From contig JAHBUR010000005.1 in assembly GCA_019637975.1 (NCBI GenBank), forward strand, positions 1-64,000: a stretch of DNA of 64,000 bases, in the 5' to 3' direction. A program made the translations under genes and the position numbers. The notes under the pieces were generated by a model. It was not told the DNA's origin. It saw only the letters and a program-made list of their open reading frames with translations, and did no database searches. This document shows positions 30,593 through 39,918 of this stretch, one piece after another. How positions within the stretch are numbered: position 1 is the first letter of the stretch; each line of letters starts with the position of its first letter. The stretch comes from Bacteroidota bacterium. Lineage in GTDB: Bacteria; Bacteroidota; Ignavibacteria; UBA10030; UBA6906.

Positions 30593-30945
30593 AGTGACAC
30601 CTCCAAAATTGAGAGTATTACAACGGGTGTATTTGGTGGTACCGAATATGAGCCGCTGGTGGCAGTTCAGCGAGCTCCCGAGCTCGCGTGTCAAAATATA
30701 CAGAAGAACAATGTCGAAAAGAAGAAATATCCGAAACACAAGTCAAGTTCTGTTCTGTCGGACAAGAAAGAAGGAAAATCAGGTTTTTGGAGCAAAAAGA
30801 GCCGAATGCACTCAACTGGTGTGACAGCGCGCATCTATGTCAAATATCTCCTCATGTAACTTTCCCATGCGTTCATTCACAAGCCGGAATTTCTCTTTGC
30901 GAGAGATTCCGGCTTTTCCATTTAGAACATTTGGAAGGATGGTTC
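30593..30945. other. Intergenic region with an orphan terminator
   Basis: Between the divergent secreted-protein gene and a short ORF. The only clear element is a hairpin AAGCCGGAAT.TCTC / GAGAGATTCCGGCTT with a TTTT tail (30881-30917), pointing rightwards. No gene on the plus strand upstream of it is convincing, so it may end an unrecognised small RNA or short transcript. Confidence 0.5.
30881..30917 (+). terminator. Terminator-like hairpin without an obvious gene
   Basis: A 15-base stem with one mismatch (AAGCCGGAA arm against TTCCGGCTT) and a TTTG loop, followed by TTTT. Confidence 0.6.
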
Positions 30946-31173
30946 ATGCGACTTGTGACAATTGTGAGCATTGTGCTCGTTCTTGCTGTTGCTACGGCGC
31001 GGGCGCAGGAATTTCCCATTGCCAACGGCAACGATAATACATTCGGTTTTGTTGAGATATTTGTTTTGAGCTGGATTGTTGTTCGTTGCAGTCGAGAACC
31101 TCCTCTTCTCGTGGTACAATGGGCAGAGGAGGTTTTCGTTTTTGAAGAAAATCATACACCTATTATCTGTTGA
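30946..31173 (+). CDS. Possible small secreted peptide or gene remnant
   Basis: A 75-codon frame with a good ribosome-binding site (GGAAGGA, six bases before ATG) and a clear signal peptide, RLVTIVSIVLVLAVATARAQ. About 20 residues of exported sequence follow. The second half runs through a terminator hairpin (31097-31146) and has no coding character. The likely reading is a gene that kept its start and signal peptide but lost its 3' part, or a very short secreted peptide. Confidence 0.35.
   Translation: MRLVTIVSIVLVLAVATARAQEFPIANGNDNTFGFVEIFVLSWIVVRCSREPPLLVVQWAEEVFVFEENHTPIIC
31097..31146 (+). terminator. Rho-independent terminator
   Basis: AACCTCCTCT (31097-31106) pairs with AGAGGAGGTT (31125-31134), followed by TTCGTTTTT. 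It lies within the 3' part of the short ORF and just before the next barrel gene. Confidence 0.75.
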
Positions 31174-31187
31174 AAGGAAAAAGAAGA

Positions 31188-31754
31188 ATGCATCCATCAA
31201 AGATCATCACGTTATCGGCCCTCTGCTTTGTTCTTGCGGCTCATTCAGGATATTCTCAAAAATCCAGCGGGCGCATCGGTGTTGGCGTCAACGTCGGCGA
31301 AACAGTCAGCATCGGCTTGGTTCCCGTGCCCATGTACGGCGCATCATTCATTTATGTTGTGACACCTTCCATATACACCGGCGTCCAACTCGGTCTGCTT
31401 TCCGGGTCGGCATCCGGTGACGACAAGGCTTTTGACCGCGTGACTGCATTCGAGGTCTCGCCCTATGCGAAAATCCTCTTCACGCCGGCAAAAGAACTCA
31501 GCCCGTTCTTCAAGCTCAATATCGCATTCATCAACTACAACGCAAAATTCCCGGCAACGAACAGCGATCCCGAGTCCACCAGCAATGAATCGTATTCATC
31601 ACTGTGGGGAACGTTCGGACTGAGCTATGCTCTTGGCAAGAATGTGCAGATCATTGGGCAAGTACGGTTCTTTGATATTGGCATGTCAGGGAAAGGGAAG
31701 ATTTCTCAATTCGGCATAGGCGCTCCGGCCGTGGGAATCGAAGTGTTCTTCTAG
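31188..31754 (+). CDS. Outer-membrane beta-barrel protein
   Basis: A 188-residue exported barrel protein. ATG 31188 is preceded by an AAAGGA-type ribosome-binding site; the signal peptide is HPSKIITLSALCFVLAAHSGYSQ. The mature part has alternating strands (IGVGVNVGETVSIGLVP, GVQLGLLSG, SPYAKILFTP, SPFFKLNIAFINYN) and ends GIEVFF with a terminal aromatic, as in small outer-membrane barrels. It sits directly upstream of a TonB-dependent receptor but an inverted repeat separates them. Confidence 0.75.
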   Translation: MHPSKIITLSALCFVLAAHSGYSQKSSGRIGVGVNVGETVSIGLVPVPMYGASFIYVVTPSIYTGVQLGLLSGSASGDDKAFDRVTAFEVSPYAKILFTPAKELSPFFKLNIAFINYNAKFPATNSDPESTSNESYSSLWGTFGLSYALGKNVQIIGQVRFFDIGMSGKGKISQFGIGAPAVGIEVFF

Positions 31755-31768
31755 CCCACAATTGCTTT

Positions 31769-31887
31769 GCCACAGAGATACAGAGGCACAGAGATCATGA
31801 AGACAAAGGATGCCTAGCTGCGCAATGATTGCTCCTTTGACCATTCTACTCAGAAGAAGACTCTGTGGCTCAGTGTCTCGGTGGCTC
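31769..31887. repeat. Inverted repeat spanning the start of the receptor gene
   Basis: GCCACAGAGATACAGAGGCACAGAG (read here as 31769-31793, a 'cacagag' repeat) is matched by its imperfect reverse complement at about 31860-31887 (CTCTGTGGCTCAGTGTCTCGGTGGC, in outline). The spacer is about 65 bases and contains the first possible ATG of the receptor gene. Confidence 0.65.
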
Positions 31888-34530
31888 TACCGAATTCGAT
31901 CGTTTGTTATACGTCTCGTTGTAGTGATGACTACGGTAGGTGTGATCCCTCGTGCGGTTCAGGCCGGAATCGTGAAGGGAATTGTCGTTGACGCACGAGG
32001 CACGCCGTTGGGCGGGGCATTTGTTTCGCTGCTTGATAGCGAGAAAAGGGCGTTCACCAACCAGTTCGGCAGATTTCAGATACGGGACGTGCCCCCCGAT
32101 AGCGTCGCTGTCAGAATTTCACTCATCGGCTACCTGCACTTGACGCAAACGGTTTTCTCCGGAAACACTGATACACTGGAACATCGTTTCGTACTGATGG
32201 AAACGACGTATCCGCTGCAAAGCGTCGAGGTTGTTGCCCATCGGGCGAACACGCAACACGGATCACTGAACGGCGTCACATCCTTGCAGCCGCGGGAGGT
32301 CAAGTACAAGGCTGGCGGAGCGGAAGATGTTCTTCGCTCACTGCAATCGGCCCCGGGTGTGACAGCGCCGAACGATTTCAGTTCGCAGCTGGTGATACGC
32401 GGCTCCACTCCCGATCAGAATTTGATTATCCTCGACGGCATTGAGGTCTTCAATCCGTACCGCCTGTACGGTGTTGTGTCGATGTTCAACCCCGAAACAG
32501 TCAACGATATTACGCTTCTCACCGGAGGATTTCCTGTACAGTACTCCGACCGTCTGTCCGCCGTGGTCGATGTAACCAATCGCGAGGGGCCCCTCAACCG
32601 TGCCGGGTTCAACGCAAAACTCGGAATGAGCGTCACAAACCTGAATCTTGTCGGCGAAGGAGCGTTCACCCTCTCCACGACGGAAGAAGATTCACAAGCC
32701 CCGGGCGTGTATTACGATGAAAATGATCCTCCATGGAAAGGCTCCTGGCTTGTATCAACACGCCGCACGTTCTATGACTTGATCGCGGGCCCTATCGCCC
32801 GTTCCTCCGGCGCGGCAAAGGGAAACACCGTCTTCCCCAGCTTTCAGGATTTCCAGTTCAAGCTCACTCTTCAACCTCATTACCAGCACAAGTTTGTTTT
32901 CACAGGATTGACGAACAGAGATCATGCAGACCTTGGCGAATTTAAGGGGGCAGGATCAATCGAAAGAATTTCCATTGATGATGTGACTTTCAACGATGTT
33001 GCCGGCGTAACATGGATCTGGGCGCATTCTCCGAGTGTCGTCGGGCAATACCAACTCTCTTTCTATCAAAACGGCGGCTCGAACAACTTCGGTTCAACAT
33101 CAAGTGCATGGCTCTCTTTCGGACGGAGACTTTCTTCAGAAGAATATGAACATCTTCGGGATTCACTGAATTCTCTCGGTCTCAGCATTCCGAAACTTTT
33201 AGAGGCGCTCGGCAACTATCGCTTCCTCTTCCGGCAGTTCACAGCCAAGGGAAGTATTGCATGGAGTGTGAATGAACGACACACTGTATCGGCAGGCGCG
33301 GGAATCAGCGCTTGCCTGACGGAGCTGAATGTGGGTACGAAATTCGATCAAGGCATTCTCGCCATCCGCTCGTCGAATTTCAGATATCCTGCATTGCCGG
33401 AATCATTTGAGTCGAACATGCGGGAAACGCGCCGCCACATTTTTCTACAAGACGTCTATCGTCCGGCTGGCGATGCTGCCTTTCAGGCGGGACTCAGACT
33501 TGACAACTTCGGCGGAATAAACCGTACTTATCTCGCACCGCGGATCACCGGGTCATGGGAAATTTCACCGCTGATGACCGTCAAGGCCGGATGGGGGATG
33601 TATTACCAATCGCCGGGACAAGAGAAATCCTTCCTCCCCGGTCATGAAGTCTATCTGCGAAACACCATTTACGACTATTCAAACATCAGAAGCTTGAAAG
33701 CGGAACAATCCAGTAATTTTTCGCTGTCTTGGGAGTATATGTTGACTCCTGAGTGGCAACTTCGGATTGAGGGATACGACAAACGACTCCGTAATCTCGT
33801 CGTACCGAAAATTGCCCGCGGCGCATCGTACGAAGTATCCCGCATCGAAGGCTTCGATATTCGAAAGCCGGAGGGGTGGAGTATTCCTTTCATTGTCACG
33901 AAAGACTCGCTCTCAACCGTGCCCGAGAACGGCGGTTCGGGTGTGTCCCGTGGAATCGAAATGACGTTGCAGAAGATACAGTCAGAACGCACAAATTCGC
34001 TGTACGGTTGGATTTCGTACGCCTATGCAAAATCCACACGAACACAGAATGGCGTTACATATCCGTTCGATTACGATCGCAGACACACCGCAAATCTAGT
34101 TCTCGGTTGGCAACCGTGGGATGATCTGGATATCAGTCTCACCTTCACCTATGGTTCAGGTTTTCCCAACACAACTCCAGTCGGATTCAAGCCAAACATT
34201 GTGATGGAGCATGACCCCGTTTCAGGGACGCAGACACCAAAAATAGACACAGATGCTTTTGGTGTCATGTTTTTCCCTGACCGCGGCGGGCTCGGCAATA
34301 TGAATCGTGCGCGTTACCCGGATTATCACCGCCTTGACTTCCGGGCCACGACATACACCGAGTGGTTCGGGTTGAACTGGAGCGTCTATCTTGACATCAT
34401 CAATCTCTACAACCGGAAGAATGTCATCCTCGCCGAATACTTTGTGGATCGGGAGACACTGCAAATCCAGGCGGTTGAAACAACGATGTTTCCTTTCCTG
34501 CCTACCATAGGATTTACCATAACATTCTGA
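31810..34530 (+). CDS. TonB-dependent outer-membrane receptor
   Basis: A receptor of up to 906 residues that would import a large nutrient with energy from TonB. After the signal region there is a carboxypeptidase-regulatory-like domain (GIVKGIVVDARGTPLGGAFV, then NQFGRFQIRDVPPDSVAV), then a plug with GGAEDVLRSLQSAPGV, LVIRGSTPDQNLIILDGIEVFNP and LLTGGFPVQYSDRLSAVV, then a barrel ending in TIGFTITF. The start is uncertain. ATG 31810 gives an unusually long N-terminus translated from an inverted repeat; GTG 31873 (SRWLYRIRSFVIRLVVVMTTVG) gives a normal signal peptide. The substrate cannot be inferred from neighbours. Confidence 0.88.
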   Translation: MPSCAMIAPLTILLRRRLCGSVSRWLYRIRSFVIRLVVVMTTVGVIPRAVQAGIVKGIVVDARGTPLGGAFVSLLDSEKRAFTNQFGRFQIRDVPPDSVAVRISLIGYLHLTQTVFSGNTDTLEHRFVLMETTYPLQSVEVVAHRANTQHGSLNGVTSLQPREVKYKAGGAEDVLRSLQSAPGVTAPNDFSSQLVIRGSTPDQNLIILDGIEVFNPYRLYGVVSMFNPETVNDITLLTGGFPVQYSDRLSAVVDVTNREGPLNRAGFNAKLGMSVTNLNLVGEGAFTLSTTEEDSQAPGVYYDENDPPWKGSWLVSTRRTFYDLIAGPIARSSGAAKGNTVFPSFQDFQFKLTLQPHYQHKFVFTGLTNRDHADLGEFKGAGSIERISIDDVTFNDVAGVTWIWAHSPSVVGQYQLSFYQNGGSNNFGSTSSAWLSFGRRLSSEEYEHLRDSLNSLGLSIPKLLEALGNYRFLFRQFTAKGSIAWSVNERHTVSAGAGISACLTELNVGTKFDQGILAIRSSNFRYPALPESFESNMRETRRHIFLQDVYRPAGDAAFQAGLRLDNFGGINRTYLAPRITGSWEISPLMTVKAGWGMYYQSPGQEKSFLPGHEVYLRNTIYDYSNIRSLKAEQSSNFSLSWEYMLTPEWQLRIEGYDKRLRNLVVPKIARGASYEVSRIEGFDIRKPEGWSIPFIVTKDSLSTVPENGGSGVSRGIEMTLQKIQSERTNSLYGWISYAYAKSTRTQNGVTYPFDYDRRHTANLVLGWQPWDDLDISLTFTYGSGFPNTTPVGFKPNIVMEHDPVSGTQTPKIDTDAFGVMFFPDRGGLGNMNRARYPDYHRLDFRATTYTEWFGLNWSVYLDIINLYNRKNVILAEYFVDRETLQIQAVETTMFPFLPTIGFTITF

Positions 34531-35290
34531 GCTGACAAGCGGCGAACGATGAATCTTGCAGCGCAGCCCTGCTGCCGTTGGTCAGGCCGCGCTTCATCTA
34601 CGCCCTATCACGCATCCCCGCGTAGACGAGCCGGATACGAGTAGATACGAACCGGATACGAACCAGTATCGAACCAGATACGAACCGGAAGCGGCGGGCG
34701 ATACGCCAATAGCGTACGCGATGGAACGTACAGAGCTTAACCTGAAATCCGGTTGACCGCCCATGAACCGGGTCGTCATGGACCAATCCATGACGACACC
34801 ACGAGAAAGTACGGCAGACAAGATTTAGCTCGGCTGTTACGGTCGGCCGAGCTTAGAAAAGATTCAGCCCCAACGGGGCAGGATATTACAGCCGGGGACG
34901 AAGTCCCCGGACATCATCATCGGGAAAGCGTTGGCACAACCCTGAAGGGGTTGGATATCATCAGTATGTATTTCACCCCTTCAGGGTGATGTGGTGGTTC
35001 TCGTATTTTCTGTCTTGGGACTCCGTCCCAAGCTGTAGTATCTGACCCCCCTCGGGGTCATGCGGAAAGAATCATCTCCCTCTCTCTACATCCGACAGGC
35101 TTAACTGGGTCGTCGTGGACCAATCCATGACGACAAACTGCGCAACGCTGAGTTGTCCCGGAGATGCGCTTTCGGTGTCACGAAGTGGTTGGTGACACCC
35201 GGGTTACAGATAGTGTCACGGAATGTTTGCCCGCCTCCGGTGGGGGTCCCGCCCTAGGCAGGCGGACGTGACAGCCAGGTTAACCACCGC
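34531..35290. repeat. Palindrome cluster at the left edge of the CRISPR locus
   Basis: Contains tandem CGAACCGGATA/CGAACCAGATA direct repeats (34625-34690), a perfect GTCGTCATGGA-CCAA-TCCATGACGAC hairpin (34771-34796), GCCCC-AAC-GGGGC, CCGGGGAC-GAA-GTCCCCGG, CAACCC/GGGTTG, CACCC/GGGTG, CTTGGGAC-TCC-GTCCCAAG, an empty GACCCC...GGGGTC site (35044-35060), and a GTGTCACGGA element interrupted by CCCGCC...GGCAGGCGG (35214-35273). Matching modules lie beyond the right end of the CRISPR array. Confidence 0.85.
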
Positions 35291-35318
35291 TCGCAGAGCG
35301 CTCTTCTGGCATTGCCTC

Positions 35319-35347
35319 TTGACATTTGCATAAGACTTCGGTAACAT
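35319..35347 (+). promoter_or_regulatory. Sigma70-like promoter of the type III-B operon
   Basis: TTGACA at 35319-35324 and TAACAT at 35342-35347 are separated by exactly 17 bases. It is 175 bases upstream of the first small ORF and 350 bases upstream of cmr1, in the operon's orientation, and is the best -35/-10 pair noticed in the window. Confidence 0.65.
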
Positions 35348-35521
35348 TGTGCGAAGGTTGATTCACATCTTGAAGTTCTTGGTACTGAGAGTCCCGACTC
35401 TCAACTGTGTCTTTTAGTTTACTCATAGCAACCGGTGTTAGAGCGAAACTGCGCCGTTCCCATGTGCGCAGGAGGGCGATTGCCGCCGCACCGGCTGAAT
35501 CTCACACTGAAAGGGTAGTTC

Positions 35522-35686
35522 ATGTACCGCCTCGAGTTTACACTCAAGCAATACACGCCGATCATTCATTTTAAACAAGTCTTAGAAGCAGCGACGCTGC
35601 TTGCCTCTTCCATCGATAAAGACGTGCTTTTGTCGGCGCTCTCCTTGAATGAGACGCGATTCCCCCAATACATTTTCGGTATGTAA
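35522..35686 (+). CDS. Small ORF at the head of the cmr operon
   Basis: A 54-codon frame starting ATG after an AAAGGG ribosome-binding site, ending 12 bases before cmr1. The opening MYRLEFTLKQYTPIIHF resembles the first strand of RAMP-type proteins found in Bacteroidota type III loci; the remainder looks unrelated. It may be the fused ends of a RAMP gene that suffered an internal deletion, or a short leader peptide. The resemblance is from memory and needs a profile search. Confidence 0.45.
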   Translation: MYRLEFTLKQYTPIIHFKQVLEAATLLASSIDKDVLLSALSLNETRFPQYIFGM

Positions 35687-35698
35687 GGAGCTAACGAT

Positions 35699-36994
35699 AT
35701 GCGACACAAACCGAGTATTAAGCCTCCTGAGAATTGGGACCCTCCCATCACAGCAAAACCGTGGACACTTCAGCTCAAAGTCATCACGCCACTTTTCGGT
35801 GGCGGATACAAAGCGCGAGAGGTTGATCCAATCTGTGTTATTCGACCGGCAGCGATTCGAGGTCACTTGCGCTTTTGGTGGAGAGCAACTGCCGGAGCAG
35901 GCTACTCTTCACCGAAAGACTTGTTTGAGGCCGAAGAAAAGATATGGGGAAGCGCGGAGAAGCCGGGACAAGTTGCACTTCAAATACGACTCTCAGAACC
36001 CGGAAAGCCGATCAAATGTGCAGAATACAAGTGGAATACAGTAAAGAATAGATATCCAGCCATACCCAAGTTTGTTGAAGGCTGGCCCCCGTATGCATTG
36101 CAGCCGTTTCAAGGGAAAGCAACAAAGACAGCGGTTGTTGAGCAACCTGCTTTCGCACGCGTTGATGTTGAGTTCGAACTTTCGATATCCGTTGACTCGA
36201 CGGCATTGCATCAGATTGAATCTGCAATCGCTGCCTGGATCGCATACGGTGGAATTGGCGCGCGATCAAGAAGAGGGTGTGGGACTCTTGGCTTTTCAAA
36301 ATCAGACGGACCTAAGGTGACCTCTTTGATTTCAAGGAGCCCTAACGCCATAGTAGCGCTCGACAAATCCCAGTATGTTGCCGGAGTCGAAACCTCAGAT
36401 CCAATAGCCGCGTGGAGAATGGCGGTAGAGACTTACTGGGCATTCCGGCAGAAGCCAGGTTTCGCGCGTGAACCAGCGAGCGGCAGCCCGCCGACACCGG
36501 GTCGGTCGAGATGGCCTGAGCCGGACTCAATACGCCGCATGTATGGCAACGCGTCTACGGGGCATGAACCTTCCCATCTAGTGAACCGAGGTTTCCCGCG
36601 TGCGGACCTTGGTCTGCCAATAATCTTCCATTTCAAAGACTACGATGACAGGAAGAAACCATCAGAAAAGAATGATCCTCCCGATACAACCTTAGAAGGA
36701 CCACGAGATGGATTGAGTCGAATGGCTTCCCCCGTGATAACCAAAGCCATGCCAACTTCCCAAGGGAGGTATCGCCCGATTCTCTTGGTGTTGAATACTA
36801 TTCACGTTTGGCACCTAGGCAATCTGAGGCTCTCGGGAAGTGCTAAGGGCGCCGTTACCACGAACGACATTGACCTTTCAGGAGATGATCGGGCAAAGGT
36901 CTATCCACTTCACGAATTTTCTGATAGGCCAATACGAGAGGCTCTCCTTGACTTCACGGCCAAACAATGGAAATCGAAGGTGGAGGTTATATGA
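35699..36994 (+). CDS. cmr1: Type III-B CRISPR RAMP protein Cmr1
   Basis: A 431-residue Cas7-like RAMP subunit of the Cmr effector complex, placed near the 3' end of the crRNA in known complexes. The N-terminal RAMP strand is TLQLKVITPLFGGGYKAREVDP, then IRPAAIRGHLRFWWRA, the Cmr1 signature (WWRA). The glycine-rich loop is GGIGARSRRGCGTLGF near residue 180-195. GGAG lies upstream of ATG. The stop overlaps the cmr2 start as ATGA, so the two are translationally coupled. Confidence 0.93.
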   Translation: MRHKPSIKPPENWDPPITAKPWTLQLKVITPLFGGGYKAREVDPICVIRPAAIRGHLRFWWRATAGAGYSSPKDLFEAEEKIWGSAEKPGQVALQIRLSEPGKPIKCAEYKWNTVKNRYPAIPKFVEGWPPYALQPFQGKATKTAVVEQPAFARVDVEFELSISVDSTALHQIESAIAAWIAYGGIGARSRRGCGTLGFSKSDGPKVTSLISRSPNAIVALDKSQYVAGVETSDPIAAWRMAVETYWAFRQKPGFAREPASGSPPTPGRSRWPEPDSIRRMYGNASTGHEPSHLVNRGFPRADLGLPIIFHFKDYDDRKKPSEKNDPPDTTLEGPRDGLSRMASPVITKAMPTSQGRYRPILLVLNTIHVWHLGNLRLSGSAKGAVTTNDIDLSGDDRAKVYPLHEFSDRPIREALLDFTAKQWKSKVEVI

Positions 36995-38778
36995 CCAAAC
37001 ACCTCCTCGCAATCTCCATCGGTCCGGTACAAGACTTCATTGCCGCATCGCGACGCACAGCAGACCTCTACGCTGGCTCTCAACTCCTCGTTAACATTGC
37101 GAAGACGATTGCCAACTACATCGTTGAGAACAAACACGGTACACTCATTTTCCCGTCAAAGCCGAAGGAGGACGGGCCAAACAAAATTCTCGCCGAAATC
37201 ACAGGTGGTGATCCAAAATCAATAGCCGAAGCCTGCGAGAATGTAGCCGTCGAATACCTCCGAGGCAATGAGAAAGTCCCAGGTGTGTGGAGCAAGGTCA
37301 AAGGGAAAATTCCCAAACTGGACGAACCCCTGGCAAACGCTCAAATTGAATCCTTTCTTGAATTCTACGCCGCATGGCTTCCGTGGGATGGTGACGATGC
37401 TACCTATGACGGTGTGAGAAGAAACCTCGACCGGTTACTGGCCGGGCGGAAGTCACTTCGCGATTTCAAACAGCCAAGCACACAAGCTGGACGTCCGAAG
37501 AGTCCCTTGGATCCTTCACGTGACTGTGCTCTTGAGGTCCATGGGACCGATTCAGTGCCATTCGAATGTCGGACCGATCCGCTTTGGCTCAAGGCTCGCG
37601 AGACATTGGATGCGCTATCGCTTTTGAAGCGTGTACTCGGGGACAAGTCAACGGTACACTCAACGTCGTACATGGCAGCAGAAGCCATTCTGCCGCTCGT
37701 AAGAGAACTTGCACTTCAGGATGACCAAACCGAACTGCGAACGGCGATCAACAAGCTTGATGAACTAGTACGCGAAACACCAGCCGGGATTGACATGGGC
37801 GACTTGATGTTTCCAAATCGGCTACAAGAAGAGGTTGAGTCGCTCGAAGAAGCCCAGAAGAAAAAGAATGACACGCGTCGAGGTGAAGTTTTACAATTGC
37901 TGAAGAATCCAAATATTGAGACTTGGCGGAAACTCATACTCAATGTTGCCAAGCATCTTGGGCACAAGGGGTCAGAGTGTCCACCGTACTACGCCATCCT
38001 CGTCGCCGATGGTGACGGGATGGGCGCTCTCATCGGAGAGTTGAAGGACATTGAGAAGCATCGCAATTTTTCTAAAGCGCTTTCCAGTTTTGCCAAGGAA
38101 GCAGCCGCCATCGTGCAAAAGAATAGCCATGGGCACCTTATCTATTCCGGCGGCGATGATGTTCTCGCTCTGCTTCCTGTAAACACCGTCTTACAATGCG
38201 CAGCAGATTTGGCCAAGGCATTCAAGAAAACTCTGGAGAGCGATGCCTATGTCAAGGAAGCTGTTGATAAGATGAAGAATGCAGGAAAAAAAGGCGGCAC
38301 ACTCTCCGTTGGGATTGCTGTAGTGCATCACATGGAGCCGTTGCTTGTTTCTCTTGAGCAGGCGCGCACAACAGAAAGGGCCGCAAAGAAGGAGAAACCT
38401 GCAATGGCAATCGCGTTGCACACCCGCGGTGGCGAACCACTCACAGTAGTTGAAAACTGGCAAGAAAGAGCGAGCATTGAAAACTGGCAATCGTGGGTGG
38501 GTGCTTTCCGGGACGAATTATCAAGAGGCTTTCCTTATGAGCTTCGACGACTCGCGAGGGAATTCAGCGGCACGGGCTTGACTGCGCAAGCCCTTCAAGC
38601 TGAGGCGAAGCGAATTTTGAAGAGGAAAAAAGGAGGTATTGAAGATAAGACAAGTGAGTCAGTCGCAACAGTCGAGAGTGCGATTGAGGGCGTGAAATCT
38701 CCGTCTGACCTTGAAGATCTGGCAAAGAAACTGACGATTGCCCGGTTCCTTGCAACATACCCGGAGGTGAAATCATGA
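36991..38778 (+). CDS. cmr2: Cas10 (Cmr2), cyclase motif present, HD domain absent
   Basis: The 595-residue large subunit of the Cmr complex. Target RNA binding normally activates its palm domain to make cyclic oligoadenylates from ATP. The cyclase motif is intact: YSGGDDVLALLP with GGDD at 387-390; the first palm has VADGDGMGALIGEL (DGDG at 340-343). The protein begins directly with LLAISIGPVQDFIAASRRTADLYAGS, the usual start of the domain after HD, and no HD nuclease motif is found. It is shorter than typical Cmr2. ATG 36991 is chosen for its ATGA overlap with cmr1. Loss of HD implies signalling rather than single-strand DNA cleavage. Confidence 0.94.
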   Translation: MTKHLLAISIGPVQDFIAASRRTADLYAGSQLLVNIAKTIANYIVENKHGTLIFPSKPKEDGPNKILAEITGGDPKSIAEACENVAVEYLRGNEKVPGVWSKVKGKIPKLDEPLANAQIESFLEFYAAWLPWDGDDATYDGVRRNLDRLLAGRKSLRDFKQPSTQAGRPKSPLDPSRDCALEVHGTDSVPFECRTDPLWLKARETLDALSLLKRVLGDKSTVHSTSYMAAEAILPLVRELALQDDQTELRTAINKLDELVRETPAGIDMGDLMFPNRLQEEVESLEEAQKKKNDTRRGEVLQLLKNPNIETWRKLILNVAKHLGHKGSECPPYYAILVADGDGMGALIGELKDIEKHRNFSKALSSFAKEAAAIVQKNSHGHLIYSGGDDVLALLPVNTVLQCAADLAKAFKKTLESDAYVKEAVDKMKNAGKKGGTLSVGIAVVHHMEPLLVSLEQARTTERAAKKEKPAMAIALHTRGGEPLTVVENWQERASIENWQSWVGAFRDELSRGFPYELRRLAREFSGTGLTAQALQAEAKRILKRKKGGIEDKTSESVATVESAIEGVKSPSDLEDLAKKLTIARFLATYPEVKS

Positions 38779-39917
38779 GTGAGAAGATTCTTCGCATACT
38801 CGGACTTGATACGTTGTTATTCCGGGACGGGCGTCCATTTTCGAATGAGCCTGGCGCATTCAGCGCAAGGACGCTGACAGTTCCCTTGCCGGGAACGATT
38901 GCAGGTTTCTTACGGACGCGCCTTGGCAACAGGATGAAAGGTGCATGGAACCCGGACAAATCTGCTGAGGTGCTCAAGATTCCAGTATCAGGCCCCATCT
39001 TACACCTGAATAGCTCCCCTATGTTTCATACCCCAGCCGATGCACTCATCTACTGCGATGAGAAAGGTGGCAACAAGGGCAAGGTCATGTGCTTGCGACC
39101 TATACCCATGAAGGAACTAGATGGAACGAATATTCCTGACGGGATGCGGCCGATGGACGTGCTGGAGGATGTAAAACCAGAACCGGACTACAATCTCTGG
39201 ACTTGGCAAGACATGCAGAAGTGGTTGCTGTATTCTTACGGGACGACCTTTCCGGTGCCAACGAAAATTCAAGGTTTGCCTATTGAGGAACGAGTGCACG
39301 TTGAGATTTCAGATGTTGGAACGAGTGAGGAGGGTAAACTCTTCAGCGCGCAGTTTCTCAGCTTCGAGCACCACATTTGGAAAGCGGATGAGAAAAAGCA
39401 CGATAAGTGGTCACTGATTGCAAGGATCGAGACAGAGCGTGATGATCTCACCGGAGTTGGTCAACTCGGCGGAGAAAACAGGTCTGCAATTGTGGAGCTT
39501 GCTGAAGCAGGACATTGGCCGCCATGCCCGGATGACCTAAAGAAGAAGCTCGAATCTGCCAAGCTTGTTCGTATGGTCCTTGCTACGCCTGCAGTTTTTG
39601 CCTGCGGCTGGAAACCAGGATGGCTCGCTCCAAATTTGACTGGTTCTCCACCGTCTGCTTCAAGCTGTAAACTTAAACTTATTGCCGCAGCTATCAAGCG
39701 GCGCGAACCTGTCAGCGGATGGGATTATCTGAAAAGGGGGCCGAAAGCAGTGCGCTGGATGGTGCCGGCCGGTTCAGTCTATTTCTTTGAAGTCGAGGGA
39801 AACTCTGACATGCCTGTTCAAGACCTGTGGTTGAAATCTGTAAGTGATGAATTGTCACAAGATGGGTATGGGCTTGCCTTATGGGGAATTTGGAATGATA
39901 ACAATCAGGAGAAATGA
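38775..39917 (+). CDS. cmr3: Type III-B CRISPR protein Cmr3
   Basis: A 380-residue Cas5-like RAMP that caps the 5' handle of the crRNA in Cmr complexes. The opening ILGLDTLLFRDGRPFSNEPGAFSART is diagnostic (FRDGRPF). PLPGTIAGFLRTRLGN follows near residue 36-51. The start overlaps the cmr2 stop (ATGA). The C-terminal region has DGYGLALWGIW with a glycine loop. Standard length. Confidence 0.93.
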   Translation: MSEKILRILGLDTLLFRDGRPFSNEPGAFSARTLTVPLPGTIAGFLRTRLGNRMKGAWNPDKSAEVLKIPVSGPILHLNSSPMFHTPADALIYCDEKGGNKGKVMCLRPIPMKELDGTNIPDGMRPMDVLEDVKPEPDYNLWTWQDMQKWLLYSYGTTFPVPTKIQGLPIEERVHVEISDVGTSEEGKLFSAQFLSFEHHIWKADEKKHDKWSLIARIETERDDLTGVGQLGGENRSAIVELAEAGHWPPCPDDLKKKLESAKLVRMVLATPAVFACGWKPGWLAPNLTGSPPSASSCKLKLIAAAIKRREPVSGWDYLKRGPKAVRWMVPAGSVYFFEVEGNSDMPVQDLWLKSVSDELSQDGYGLALWGIWNDNNQEK

Positions 39918-39918
39918 A

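Noticed and set aside
27983-30739. The longer form of the T9SS-secreted protein starting at 30739
   Set aside because: The extra 49 residues lack a signal peptide pattern in place; ATG 30592 has GGAGGTG upstream and a normal signal peptide.
39844-39918. An earlier start for cmr4
   Set aside because: It would overlap cmr3 by 74 bases; ATG 39919 has a ribosome-binding site and the family-like N-terminus.
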